27,014 nucleotides of DNA from an uncultured Oscillospiraceae bacterium (GTDB taxonomy: Bacteria; Bacillota; Clostridia; Oscillospirales; Acutalibacteraceae). The position numbers were made by a program, and so were the translations under genes. The DNA is taken from the NCBI GenBank assembly GCA_900540295.1, contig UQFM01000016.1, positions 1-27,014 on the forward strand, in the 5' to 3' direction. The notes under the pieces were generated by a model. The model made no database searches, was not told where the DNA came from, and was given only the letters and a program-made list of their open reading frames with translations. Positions 7,667 through 14,242 of this stretch are shown in pieces (position 1 is the first letter of the stretch; the number at the start of each line of letters is the position of its first letter).

Positions 7667-7867
7667 ATGCTTATATCCGTTAGCATTCTTGCAATTATAA
7701 TCGGTATTTTGATAGAAGTTGCCATCAGCCGCAAGGTGCGGCGCGACCCCGATTTCGGCGACGTACCCGAGGGCTTGCAGTTTGTCGGCTATACCATGGT
7801 CGCCCTCGGCGCAGTCGCGCTGTACGGCGTGCTGTCGGGTCAAATCGTGTTGCCCTTGGGTGTGTAA
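7667..7867 (+). CDS. Small two-TM membrane protein, function unknown
   Basis: I do not recognise this 66-aa protein. It has a hydrophobic N-terminal segment (about 3-20, ISVSILAIIIGILIEVAI), a short charged stretch (SRKVRRDPDFGDVPEG, 21-36) likely on the inside by the positive-inside rule, and a second hydrophobic segment (about 39-62). A strong AAGGAGG lies about 8 nt before the ATG and a terminator follows 10 nt after the stop, so it is very probably expressed. It lies 128 nt after the sensor kinase on the same strand and may belong to that transcript. Small two-TM proteins next to kinases sometimes modulate them, but nothing here shows it. Confidence 0.75.
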   Translation: MLISVSILAIIIGILIEVAISRKVRRDPDFGDVPEGLQFVGYTMVALGAVALYGVLSGQIVLPLGV

Positions 7868-7877
7868 CTACAGCCAA

Positions 7878-7913
7878 AACGCCCCTGATTACGCATTTGC
7901 AATCAGGGGCGTT
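7878..7913. terminator. Bidirectional terminator between convergent genes
   Basis: AACGCCCCTGATT at 7878-7890 pairs perfectly with AATCAGGGGCGTT at 7901-7913 around a 10-nt loop. T-rich sequence follows on the plus strand and TTTT on the minus strand. It serves the 66-aa gene and the FGGY kinase gene that ends at 7931. Confidence 0.92.
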
Positions 7914-7930
7914 TCTATATATTCTTTTTT

Positions 7931-9550
7931 TTACGCGTCTTTATTCAGCAATGCGAAATTATCCTTATTCGCTTTATACAGATTTTTGTATGCGGCAAAA
8001 TTGCGGTCATAAACGGCTTTGTTGGCGGGGTTCGGACGGAAGGTTTTTGCGGCGGGAATCAGCTTCTTGACTTCGCCCAAATCCTTAATCAGTCCCGTGC
8101 CGACGGCAATCATTGCCGCCGCGCCGACTGCGCCGATATTCTGCGGGCTGTCTACGGTCTCGACGGTTCTGCCCGTGCAGTCCGCCAAAATCTGGCAGGT
8201 GATGTCGCTCAAAGCACCGCCGCCGACGAAGCGGAGTGTAGACGAGGTTTTGATTTTCTTATCCTGTGTTTCGAGCATCCAGCGCAGATGGAAGCAAACG
8301 CCCTCCACCACCGCGCGAATCATTTCGGATTTGCCTGTTTCCAGGCTGATGTTGAAGAACATACCGCGTGCGTTCGGGTCCTCAAACGGACAGCGGTTGC
8401 CGTGCAGCCACGGCGTAAAGATAACGCCGCCTGCGCCTGCGGGCACGGTATCCACAACCGCCATCATATAATCATACAGATTGGTGTATACCGTTTCTCT
8501 GTCTTCACGGTGATGCTTGAGGTCGTGGCTCTTGTCGAGATAAATATCGATTTCGTCGAGTGCCAAGTGGTCTTTCACCCACTCTACGCACTTTGCGGCG
8601 GTTTCCAGCTCCGCGAAGTAGTTAAAGTAGCCGTCGCGTGCGCCGACAATTGCCGCAATCATGGCATTGGCATCGACAACGCTCTTGTCCACAACCGTAG
8701 AGACCCAGCCCGATGTACCCGAATACACATGGGTATCGCCGAGTCCGACTGCGCCTGCGCCCACGCCGATGAGCGAAGCGTCGCCGCCGCCGCCGAATAC
8801 GGACGTGCCCTCTTCCAATCCGAGCTGTTCCGCCTGCTCTTTGCGCAGTTTGCCGACGCGTTCGGTACAGCGCACGATTTTGGCAAGGTGCTTTTCGTGT
8901 ACGCCGTACAGCTTGCACATTTCACGGCTCCAGCCCTCTTTGCCCTTGCGGATGTCATAGAGCAGTGCGCCGTATGCCGAATCCTGCGTCATCACAAATT
9001 CGCCCGTCATGCGGCAGATGAGATATTCTTTTACGTCCAGCCATTTATGTACCTTTGCGAACACTTCGGGTTCATTCGCCTCGACCCATTTGTATTTCCA
9101 AACGGGGTCTTTGACAGAGCAGGCAACCGCACCCGTTATCTGTAAAGCCTTTAACAGCTTCGGCACGTTTGCGCCCGCAATCTGCGGACCGTAGGCAATG
9201 CCTTTTTTCAGCTCCTCGCGTGCACGCTGGTCCATATAACTCATCGCGCGGCGCACGGCGTTGCCGTTTTCGTCTACGAGCACAAGCCCCTGCATCTGCG
9301 AGCAAAAGGAGATGCCCGTAATATCCTTCTTATCGATTTTACTTTTTTTCATGACGGTGCGGGTGCTTTGAATCATGGCCTCCCACCATTCGTCAGGGTC
9401 CTGCTCCGCGCCGCCGCCGGGCAGAACATAGAGATTATACCCCTCGCTTGCCGATGCCAGCAATTCAATCTTGTCCGTAATCGAGAACAGGCAGGTTTTT
9501 ACACCCGTCGTACCGATATCGTAAGAGATTGTATAAACCGGATTTACCAT
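7931..9550 (-). CDS. FGGY family carbohydrate kinase, xylulokinase-like
   Basis: Cytoplasmic ATP-dependent sugar kinase of 539 aa. The N-terminal FGGY domain opens with the phosphate-binding loop YDIGTTGVKTCLF (Asp11) and has CSQMQGLVLVDENG. The central VFGGGGDASLIGVGAG holds the likely catalytic base Asp257. The C-terminal domain has HVYSGTSGW and LRFVGGGALSDITCQILAD, the adenosine-binding motif. Overall it resembles xylulokinases, but gluconate, ribulose, fuculose or erythritol kinases share this fold and no isomerase or sugar transporter is nearby to fix the substrate. The start is the ATG at 9550, 7 nt after GGAGG; an ATG two codons earlier is too close. The TetR gene ends 28 nt upstream on the same strand, so the pair is probably one operon. 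Confidence 0.9.
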   Translation of the reverse strand: MVNPVYTISYDIGTTGVKTCLFSITDKIELLASASEGYNLYVLPGGGAEQDPDEWWEAMIQSTRTVMKKSKIDKKDITGISFCSQMQGLVLVDENGNAVRRAMSYMDQRAREELKKGIAYGPQIAGANVPKLLKALQITGAVACSVKDPVWKYKWVEANEPEVFAKVHKWLDVKEYLICRMTGEFVMTQDSAYGALLYDIRKGKEGWSREMCKLYGVHEKHLAKIVRCTERVGKLRKEQAEQLGLEEGTSVFGGGGDASLIGVGAGAVGLGDTHVYSGTSGWVSTVVDKSVVDANAMIAAIVGARDGYFNYFAELETAAKCVEWVKDHLALDEIDIYLDKSHDLKHHREDRETVYTNLYDYMMAVVDTVPAGAGGVIFTPWLHGNRCPFEDPNARGMFFNISLETGKSEMIRAVVEGVCFHLRWMLETQDKKIKTSSTLRFVGGGALSDITCQILADCTGRTVETVDSPQNIGAVGAAAMIAVGTGLIKDLGEVKKLIPAAKTFRPNPANKAVYDRNFAAYKNLYKANKDNFALLNKDA

Positions 9551-9578
9551 TTCCATTCCTCCAAAGATGATGAATTAT

Positions 9579-10232
9579 TTATTTTTTTAATGCGGATTTT
9601 ACAAATTTTAAGCACTGCTCGACCACAAAATCATCCCGCCCCGTAATGTCGTTGCCGACGTAAATGCGGAATCGCTCAATGTAATAGTCGCACGCATAGG
9701 AAAATTGCAGGGACATAAAGATATTGTCCAGTAGGAATGCCGCGAACGGCGCGCTGATATCCGTGCGGATATCGCCGTTTTTCTGCCCTGCTTCAATCGC
9801 CAAGCGGTAAATATGTGCCGTGAGCGCTTCCATTTCATAGGCAAACTGCGAGGCAAAGCGCGGATTGTTTTCCGCCGTCATTGCATTATAGAGCTTCAAA
9901 AGCACGGCGCTTTCTTTCGAGGAATGCTGAATTTCGCGGATAATGCGCTCCACCTTGACAAGAATATCCTCATCGCTTTCGGCGAGTACGGTGAGCAGTT
10001 CCTCCATACTTTGAATGGAGTGGTGAATCACCGTTAAAAATAAATCCTGTTTATTTTCAAAATATTTGTAAAGCGACCCGACGCTGACATCCGCCTTTTT
10101 TGCAATGGTGTTCATATTGGCGTTTTCAAAGCCCTTGAGTGCAAATTCCCCCGTTGCCGCGTCCAAAATCCGTTTGCGCTTTTCGGCGGAAATATTGTCA
10201 AACGTCGGCTTATGGTGCTTTTGCAAGTCCAT
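9579..10232 (-). CDS. TetR/AcrR family transcriptional regulator
   Basis: This 217-aa regulator has an N-terminal TetR DNA-binding domain (about 17-65): KRKRILDAATGEFALKGFEN, then the helix-turn-helix MNTIAKKADVSVGSLYKYF and ENKQDLFLTV. The helical C-terminal half should form the ligand-binding dimerisation domain. The family mostly represses and is released by a small ligand. The start is placed at the ATG at 10232, nine nt after AAAGGA; the open frame continues upstream without a better site. It lies 28 nt before the FGGY kinase on the same strand, suggesting it controls an operon containing itself and the kinase, with a sugar or sugar phosphate as a possible ligand. That link is inferred from position only. 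Confidence 0.9.
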   Translation of the reverse strand: MDLQKHHKPTFDNISAEKRKRILDAATGEFALKGFENANMNTIAKKADVSVGSLYKYFENKQDLFLTVIHHSIQSMEELLTVLAESDEDILVKVERIIREIQHSSKESAVLLKLYNAMTAENNPRFASQFAYEMEALTAHIYRLAIEAGQKNGDIRTDISAPFAAFLLDNIFMSLQFSYACDYYIERFRIYVGNDITGRDDFVVEQCLKFVKSALKK

Positions 10233-10398
10233 GTACTTCATTCCTTTGCGCCGCGGCAAAGCGGCAGTTTCAGTCGGGGGAGTCTGTTCTGCACAACACA
10301 AGGCTGTGTGTCAAAGCGGAACAGAATAAGTATACATATTATGATACCATATCGGACAAAGGTTGTTCAAGAAAAATTTTACAAAATCCGATACATTC

Positions 10399-10701
10399 TT
10401 ACAGCGCGAAGGTATCTGCGGCGGCACGTCCGTCGGTTACCTTGACAACGTAGGCGGCAACCGCCCTGTGCGCGGGGTGGTTTTTATATGCATCCAAGGC
10501 GGTTTCATCTTGAACCTTTACAATGAGCATTGCGTCAAAGTTGCGGTCGCACGCGACCTCGTTTTTATAAAAGCGAATGTCCTCGAGTACCGAAACGGCG
10601 CCGAGCAGGTTCTCTAAACCTTCCTTTACGATTTCGATGTTTTCCGCCTTCGTTTTGCCCTCGGCGTCTTTGAATTTCCACATAACCACGTGTGTGAGCA
10701 T
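10399..10701 (-). CDS. Dabb (stress-responsive A/B barrel) domain protein
   Basis: A 100-aa protein that is a single dimeric alpha/beta-barrel domain. It begins LTHVVMWKFKDAEGKT, with the conserved His-Val-Val opening of the Dabb family, has the mid-domain FDAMLIVKVQDETALDAYKNHP, and ends AHRAVAAYVVKVTDGRAAADTF. Dabb proteins are small and soluble, and most have no known reaction; some plant and actinobacterial members act on polyketides. The ATG at 10701 has AAAGGAG about 8 nt upstream, so the longer open frame to 10767 is not used. No clear terminator follows, and TetR begins 166 nt downstream on the same strand, so some read-through is possible. Confidence 0.88.
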   Translation of the reverse strand: MLTHVVMWKFKDAEGKTKAENIEIVKEGLENLLGAVSVLEDIRFYKNEVACDRNFDAMLIVKVQDETALDAYKNHPAHRAVAAYVVKVTDGRAAADTFAL

Positions 10702-10769
10702 ATCGTTTTTCTCCTTTATTTCGTGTTTTTTATTTGAAGTGTAATTGCGAAAACAGGATGTTTTCATGA

Positions 10770-11098
10770 GCGCAAACCGTAGGGATTCATCGCCCGCAAA
10801 AGGCTACTGAAACCTTGCGCACGGCCAAGGATGTCCGTCCCTACGCGCGTATCAAATTTTCTCTCTGCCATGGGAGATTCTTCGCTTCGCTCAGAATGAC
10901 AAGCCTGTGCGAACCGTAGGGGTCGGCGTCCCCGACGACCCGCAAACGGACAGCCGCAAGGGCTGTCCCTACGGTATGTGCAATAACTGCAAATCGTAGG
11001 GGTCGGCGGTCTCGCCTGTCGGCTCGGTCGGTGCTTCTGCATACTTCCGTATGCAGAGGTCTCCACCGGAGACCCGCACCTCGACGACCCACCGAAAC
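10770..11098. repeat. Composite block of GTAGGGG hairpins and one CTTCGCTTCGCTC element
   Basis: No gene is seen. From left to right: a short GTAGGG copy (10777-10797) followed by an inverted one ending near 10847; a second-family copy (about 10871-10902, GAGATTCTTCGCTTC then GCTCAGAATGACA); a GTAGGGGTCGGCGTC copy (10914-10942); an inverted GGACAGCC/GGCTGTCC copy (10948-10974); and a large copy from 10995 to 11090. The large copy carries nested hairpins CTGCATAC/GTATGCAG (11037-11056) and GGTCTCC/GGAGACC (11058-11074). Open frames across the block are translated repeat. Confidence 0.65.
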
Positions 11099-11129
11099 CC
11101 GTAAAAAGGGGACTGTCCCCTTTTTACGG
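11099..11129. repeat. Perfect palindrome with AAAAAGGGGAC arms
   Basis: CCGTAAAAAGGGGAC is followed directly by its inverted copy, GTCCCC-TTTTTACGG, sharing a central CT. The sequence resembles a bidirectional terminator but lies more than 300 nt from any gene end, so it is more likely another dispersed repeat. Translated, it gives the KKGTVPF string common in misannotated hypothetical proteins. Confidence 0.6.
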
Positions 11130-11303
11130 CGTGAATTTGTTTTATCGCTTATCTTATTGCTTATCATACCACAAATTCGCGAAAAAGCCAAGAAAAAGCC
11201 GTCCGCCTTTGTGCAAAATCCCTTAAAATCCGCCGAAGCGGCAAGGCCTTTGCAAAGAGTCTATAAACTTCGGAGATTCTCGGAAAAATCTTTTAGAAAA
11301 CTA

Positions 11304-11338
11304 TGGAAATCTTAAAAAATATCTGTTATAATAACAGA
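11304..11338 (+). promoter_or_regulatory. ppdK: Predicted ppdK promoter with palindrome over the -10 box
   Basis: A consensus TATAAT at 11327-11332 has TGGAAA 17 bp upstream (11304-11309). The -10 box is the centre of a perfect 17-nt palindrome, TCTGTTATAATAACAGA (11322-11338), with 8-bp arms around a central A, as expected for a repressor site. The leader from about 11339 to the ATG at 11421 contains GTCCAA/TTGGAC (11350-11376). Confidence 0.6.
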
Positions 11339-11420
11339 CGGTTAATTGCGTCCAAGGGGGTATTCTCTTTTTGGACAACCGTTTTTGACTATTGTATATT
11401 AAAATTGGAGGTATTTGTTC

Positions 11421-14048
11421 ATGAGCCAAAAGTATGTTTACCTGTTCTCTGAAGGGAACAAAGACATGCGCAACCTGCTCGGCGGCAAAGGCGCAAACCT
11501 CGCGGAAATGACCGGTCTCGGCCTTCCTGTTCCGCAGGGCTTCACCATCACCACCGAGGCTTGCACACAGTACTATGAGGACGGCAGAAAAATCAACGAT
11601 GATATCCAGGCACAGATTATGGAATACATCGTGAAAATGGAAGGCATCGTCGGCAAAAAGTTCGGCGACAAAGAAAACCCGCTGCTTGTTTCCGTCCGTT
11701 CGGGCGCACGCGCTTCCATGCCCGGCATGATGGACACCATTTTGAACCTCGGCTTGAACGAGGACGTTGTGGACGTTATGGCGAAGAAGTCCAACAATCC
11801 GCGTTGGGCTTGGGACTGCTACAGAAGATTCATCCAGATGTATTCCGACGTTGTTATGGAAGTCGGTAAGAAATACTTCGAGCAGCTCATCGACGAAATG
11901 AAAGAAAAGAGAGGCGTTACGCAGGACGTTGAGCTGACTGCGGAAGACCTCAAAGAGCTTGCAGGTCAGTTCAAGGCGGAATACAAAGCCAAAATCGGCA
12001 CAGATTTCCCGACCGACCCGAAAGAACAGCTCATGGGCGCTATCGAAGCCGTGTTCCGTTCTTGGGACAACCCGCGTGCAAACGTCTATCGCCGTGACAA
12101 CGACATCCCGTATTCCTGGGGTACCGCGGTTAACGTGCAGATGATGGCGTTCGGCAACATGGGCGACGACTGCGGCACAGGCGTTGCGTTCACACGCGAC
12201 CCCGCAACCGGCGAAAAAGGCTTAATGGGCGAATTCCTTGTCAACGCACAGGGCGAAGACGTTGTTGCAGGCGTCCGTACTCCCATGCCGATTGCAAAGA
12301 TGGCTGAAGAATTCCCCGAAGCATTCAAACAGTTCACCGAAGTTTGTGCAACCTTGGAAGACCATTACCGCGACATGCAGGATATGGAATTCACCGTTGA
12401 GGCCGGCAAACTCTACATGCTCCAGACCAGAAACGGTAAGAGAACCGCAAAGGCTGCTCTCAAAATTGCTTGCGACCTTGTGGACGAGGGTATGATTGAC
12501 AAGAAGCAGGCTGTTGCAATGATCGACCCGAGAAACCTGGACACCCTGCTCCATCCGCAGTTTGATGCGAAAGCACTCAAAGCGGCGACGCCCGCAGGCA
12601 AAGGCTTGGGCGCATCCCCCGGTGCGGCTTGCGGTAAGGTTGTATTCACCGCAGACGACGCTGTGGAATGGGATAAGAAGGGCGAGAAGGTTGTTCTTGT
12701 CCGTCTTGAGACCTCTCCCGAAGACATCACCGGTATGAAAGCGGCACAGGGCATTCTGACTGTTCGCGGCGGTATGACTTCTCACGCGGCAGTTGTTGCG
12801 CGCGGCATGGGTACCTGCTGTGTTTCCGGCTGCGGCGACATCAACATGGACGAAGAAAACAAGAAGTTCACCCTTGCAGGCAAGACCTATCACGAGGGCG
12901 ACTATATCTCCATTGACGGTTCTACCGGTAACATCTACGACGGCATTATCGATACCGTTGATGCGGAAATCGCAGGTGAGTTCGGCAGAATCATGGCTTG
13001 GGCAGACGAGTTCAGAACCCTGAAGGTCCGCACCAATGCAGATACACCCGCTGACGCAAAGAAAGCACGTGAGCTCGGCGCAGAAGGCATCGGCCTTTGC
13101 CGTACAGAGCACATGTTCTTTGAAGCGGACAGAATCGCGGCATTCCGTGAAATGATTTGCGCAGACACCGTGGAAGAAAGAGAAGCGGCACTCGCAAAGA
13201 TTCTGCCTTATCAGCAGGGCGACTTCGAGAAGCTTTATGAAGCGCTTGAAGGCAACCCCGTAACCATCCGTTTCCTTGACCCGCCGCTCCACGAGTTCGT
13301 TCCCACCGAGGAAGAGGACATCGCGGCATTGGCAGAAGCACAGGGCAAATCCGTGGAAGACATCAAAGCAATCATTGCTTCTCTCCACGAGTTCAACCCG
13401 ATGATGGGTCACCGCGGCTGCCGTCTGACCGTAACCTATCCTGAAATTGCAAAGATGCAGACACAGGCGGTTATCCGTGCGGCAATCAACGTGAAGAAAG
13501 CACACGCTGACTGGAACATCGTTCCCGAAATTATGATTCCGCTGGTCGGCGAAATCAAAGAATTGAAATTCGTAAAGGACATCGTGGTTGCAACTGCGGA
13601 CGCTGAAATCGCGGCGGCAGGCGTTGAACTGAAATACGAAGTCGGCACGATGATTGAAATTCCGAGAGCGGCACTTACCGCTGACGAGATTGCAACAGAG
13701 GCTGAGTTCTTCTGCTTCGGCACCAACGATTTGACCCAGATGACCTTCGGCTTCAGCCGTGACGATGCGGGCAAATTCTTGGATTCTTACTATGATACCA
13801 AGATTTACGAAAACGACCCGTTTGCAAAGCTTGACCAGAAGGGCGTCGGCGCTCTGATGAAGATGGCGGTTAAGTTGGGTAAAGAAGTCCGTCCGACTAT
13901 GCACTGCGGTATCTGCGGTGAGCACGGCGGCGACCCGTCCTCTGTCGAGTTCTGCCACGCAATCGGCCTCGACTATGTTTCCTGCTCCCCGTTCCGCGTG
14001 CCGATTGCACGTCTTGCGGCGGCACAGGCGGCTATCAAAGGCGAATAA
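11421..14048 (+). CDS. ppdK: Pyruvate, phosphate dikinase
   Basis: Cytoplasmic enzyme of 875 aa, full length for the family, interconverting pyruvate + ATP + Pi and phosphoenolpyruvate + AMP + PPi. In anaerobic clostridia it often runs toward pyruvate and ATP in glycolysis. In order: the N-terminal ATP-grasp domain with LLGGKGANLAEM and CGTGVAFTRDPATGEKG, the phosphohistidine swivelling domain with GGMTSHAAVVARGMG (His455, same number as in the well-studied Clostridium symbiosum enzyme), and the C-terminal PEP/pyruvate TIM barrel with GTNDLTQMTFGFSRDD and HCGICGEHGGDP (Cys832, the proton donor position). The ATG at 11421 lies 9 nt after GGAGG. It is transcribed alone, with its own promoter and terminator. 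Codon use looks optimised, fitting high expression. Confidence 0.98.
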   Translation: MSQKYVYLFSEGNKDMRNLLGGKGANLAEMTGLGLPVPQGFTITTEACTQYYEDGRKINDDIQAQIMEYIVKMEGIVGKKFGDKENPLLVSVRSGARASMPGMMDTILNLGLNEDVVDVMAKKSNNPRWAWDCYRRFIQMYSDVVMEVGKKYFEQLIDEMKEKRGVTQDVELTAEDLKELAGQFKAEYKAKIGTDFPTDPKEQLMGAIEAVFRSWDNPRANVYRRDNDIPYSWGTAVNVQMMAFGNMGDDCGTGVAFTRDPATGEKGLMGEFLVNAQGEDVVAGVRTPMPIAKMAEEFPEAFKQFTEVCATLEDHYRDMQDMEFTVEAGKLYMLQTRNGKRTAKAALKIACDLVDEGMIDKKQAVAMIDPRNLDTLLHPQFDAKALKAATPAGKGLGASPGAACGKVVFTADDAVEWDKKGEKVVLVRLETSPEDITGMKAAQGILTVRGGMTSHAAVVARGMGTCCVSGCGDINMDEENKKFTLAGKTYHEGDYISIDGSTGNIYDGIIDTVDAEIAGEFGRIMAWADEFRTLKVRTNADTPADAKKARELGAEGIGLCRTEHMFFEADRIAAFREMICADTVEEREAALAKILPYQQGDFEKLYEALEGNPVTIRFLDPPLHEFVPTEEEDIAALAEAQGKSVEDIKAIIASLHEFNPMMGHRGCRLTVTYPEIAKMQTQAVIRAAINVKKAHADWNIVPEIMIPLVGEIKELKFVKDIVVATADAEIAAAGVELKYEVGTMIEIPRAALTADEIATEAEFFCFGTNDLTQMTFGFSRDDAGKFLDSYYDTKIYENDPFAKLDQKGVGALMKMAVKLGKEVRPTMHCGICGEHGGDPSSVEFCHAIGLDYVSCSPFRVPIARLAAAQAAIKGE

Positions 14049-14111
14049 GCATCGGGCAACCGTTGTAATGGGCAAAACCGATTCGTTCACGGATAGGCAA
14101 AATGAAATCTT

Positions 14112-14147
14112 AAAGAACCTTGCAGGTAAAATCCTGCAAGGTTCTTT
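14112..14147 (+). terminator. ppdK terminator
   Basis: AAAGAACCTTGCAGG (14112-14126) pairs perfectly over 15 bp with CCTGCAAGGTTCTTT (14133-14147) around TAAAAT, followed by more T. It lies about 60 nt after the ppdK stop. Confidence 0.95.
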
Positions 14148-14187
14148 TTTCAAATTTAAACCAAATTGCGAACCAAATGAAAACCGT

Positions 14188-14219
14188 AAAGTGCCCTGCT
14201 TTTGTAAGCAGGGCACTTT
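14188..14219 (-). terminator. Terminator of the surface-protein gene
   Basis: AAAGTGCCCTGCTT (14188-14201) pairs perfectly with AAGCAGGGCACTTT (14206-14219) around a 4-nt loop. On the minus strand the run after the stem is TTTACGGTTTT, so the tail is imperfect, but the position 24 nt after the stop codon of the 14243 gene fits. Confidence 0.8.
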
Positions 14220-14242
14220 CGCTTCAATGCATTTTCGGCTTT

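Noticed and set aside
8288..9145. 285-codon plus-strand frame inside the FGGY kinase
   Set aside because: Opposite-strand shadow of a clear kinase gene without a start site.
10320..10375. Promoter and TetR operator upstream of the TetR gene
   Set aside because: TTGAAC-18-TATCAT and an imperfect GTATAC/GATAC inverted repeat exist on the minus strand, but matches are too weak to call.
10764..11315. Several 90-116 codon frames in the gap before ppdK
   Set aside because: All consist of translated hairpin repeats (HSERSEES and KKGTVPF strings) and lack ribosome binding sites.
12222..14216. 664-codon open frame antisense to ppdK
   Set aside because: It is a shadow of the highly biased ppdK codon use; no ribosome binding site, no recognisable domain, and ppdK is certain.
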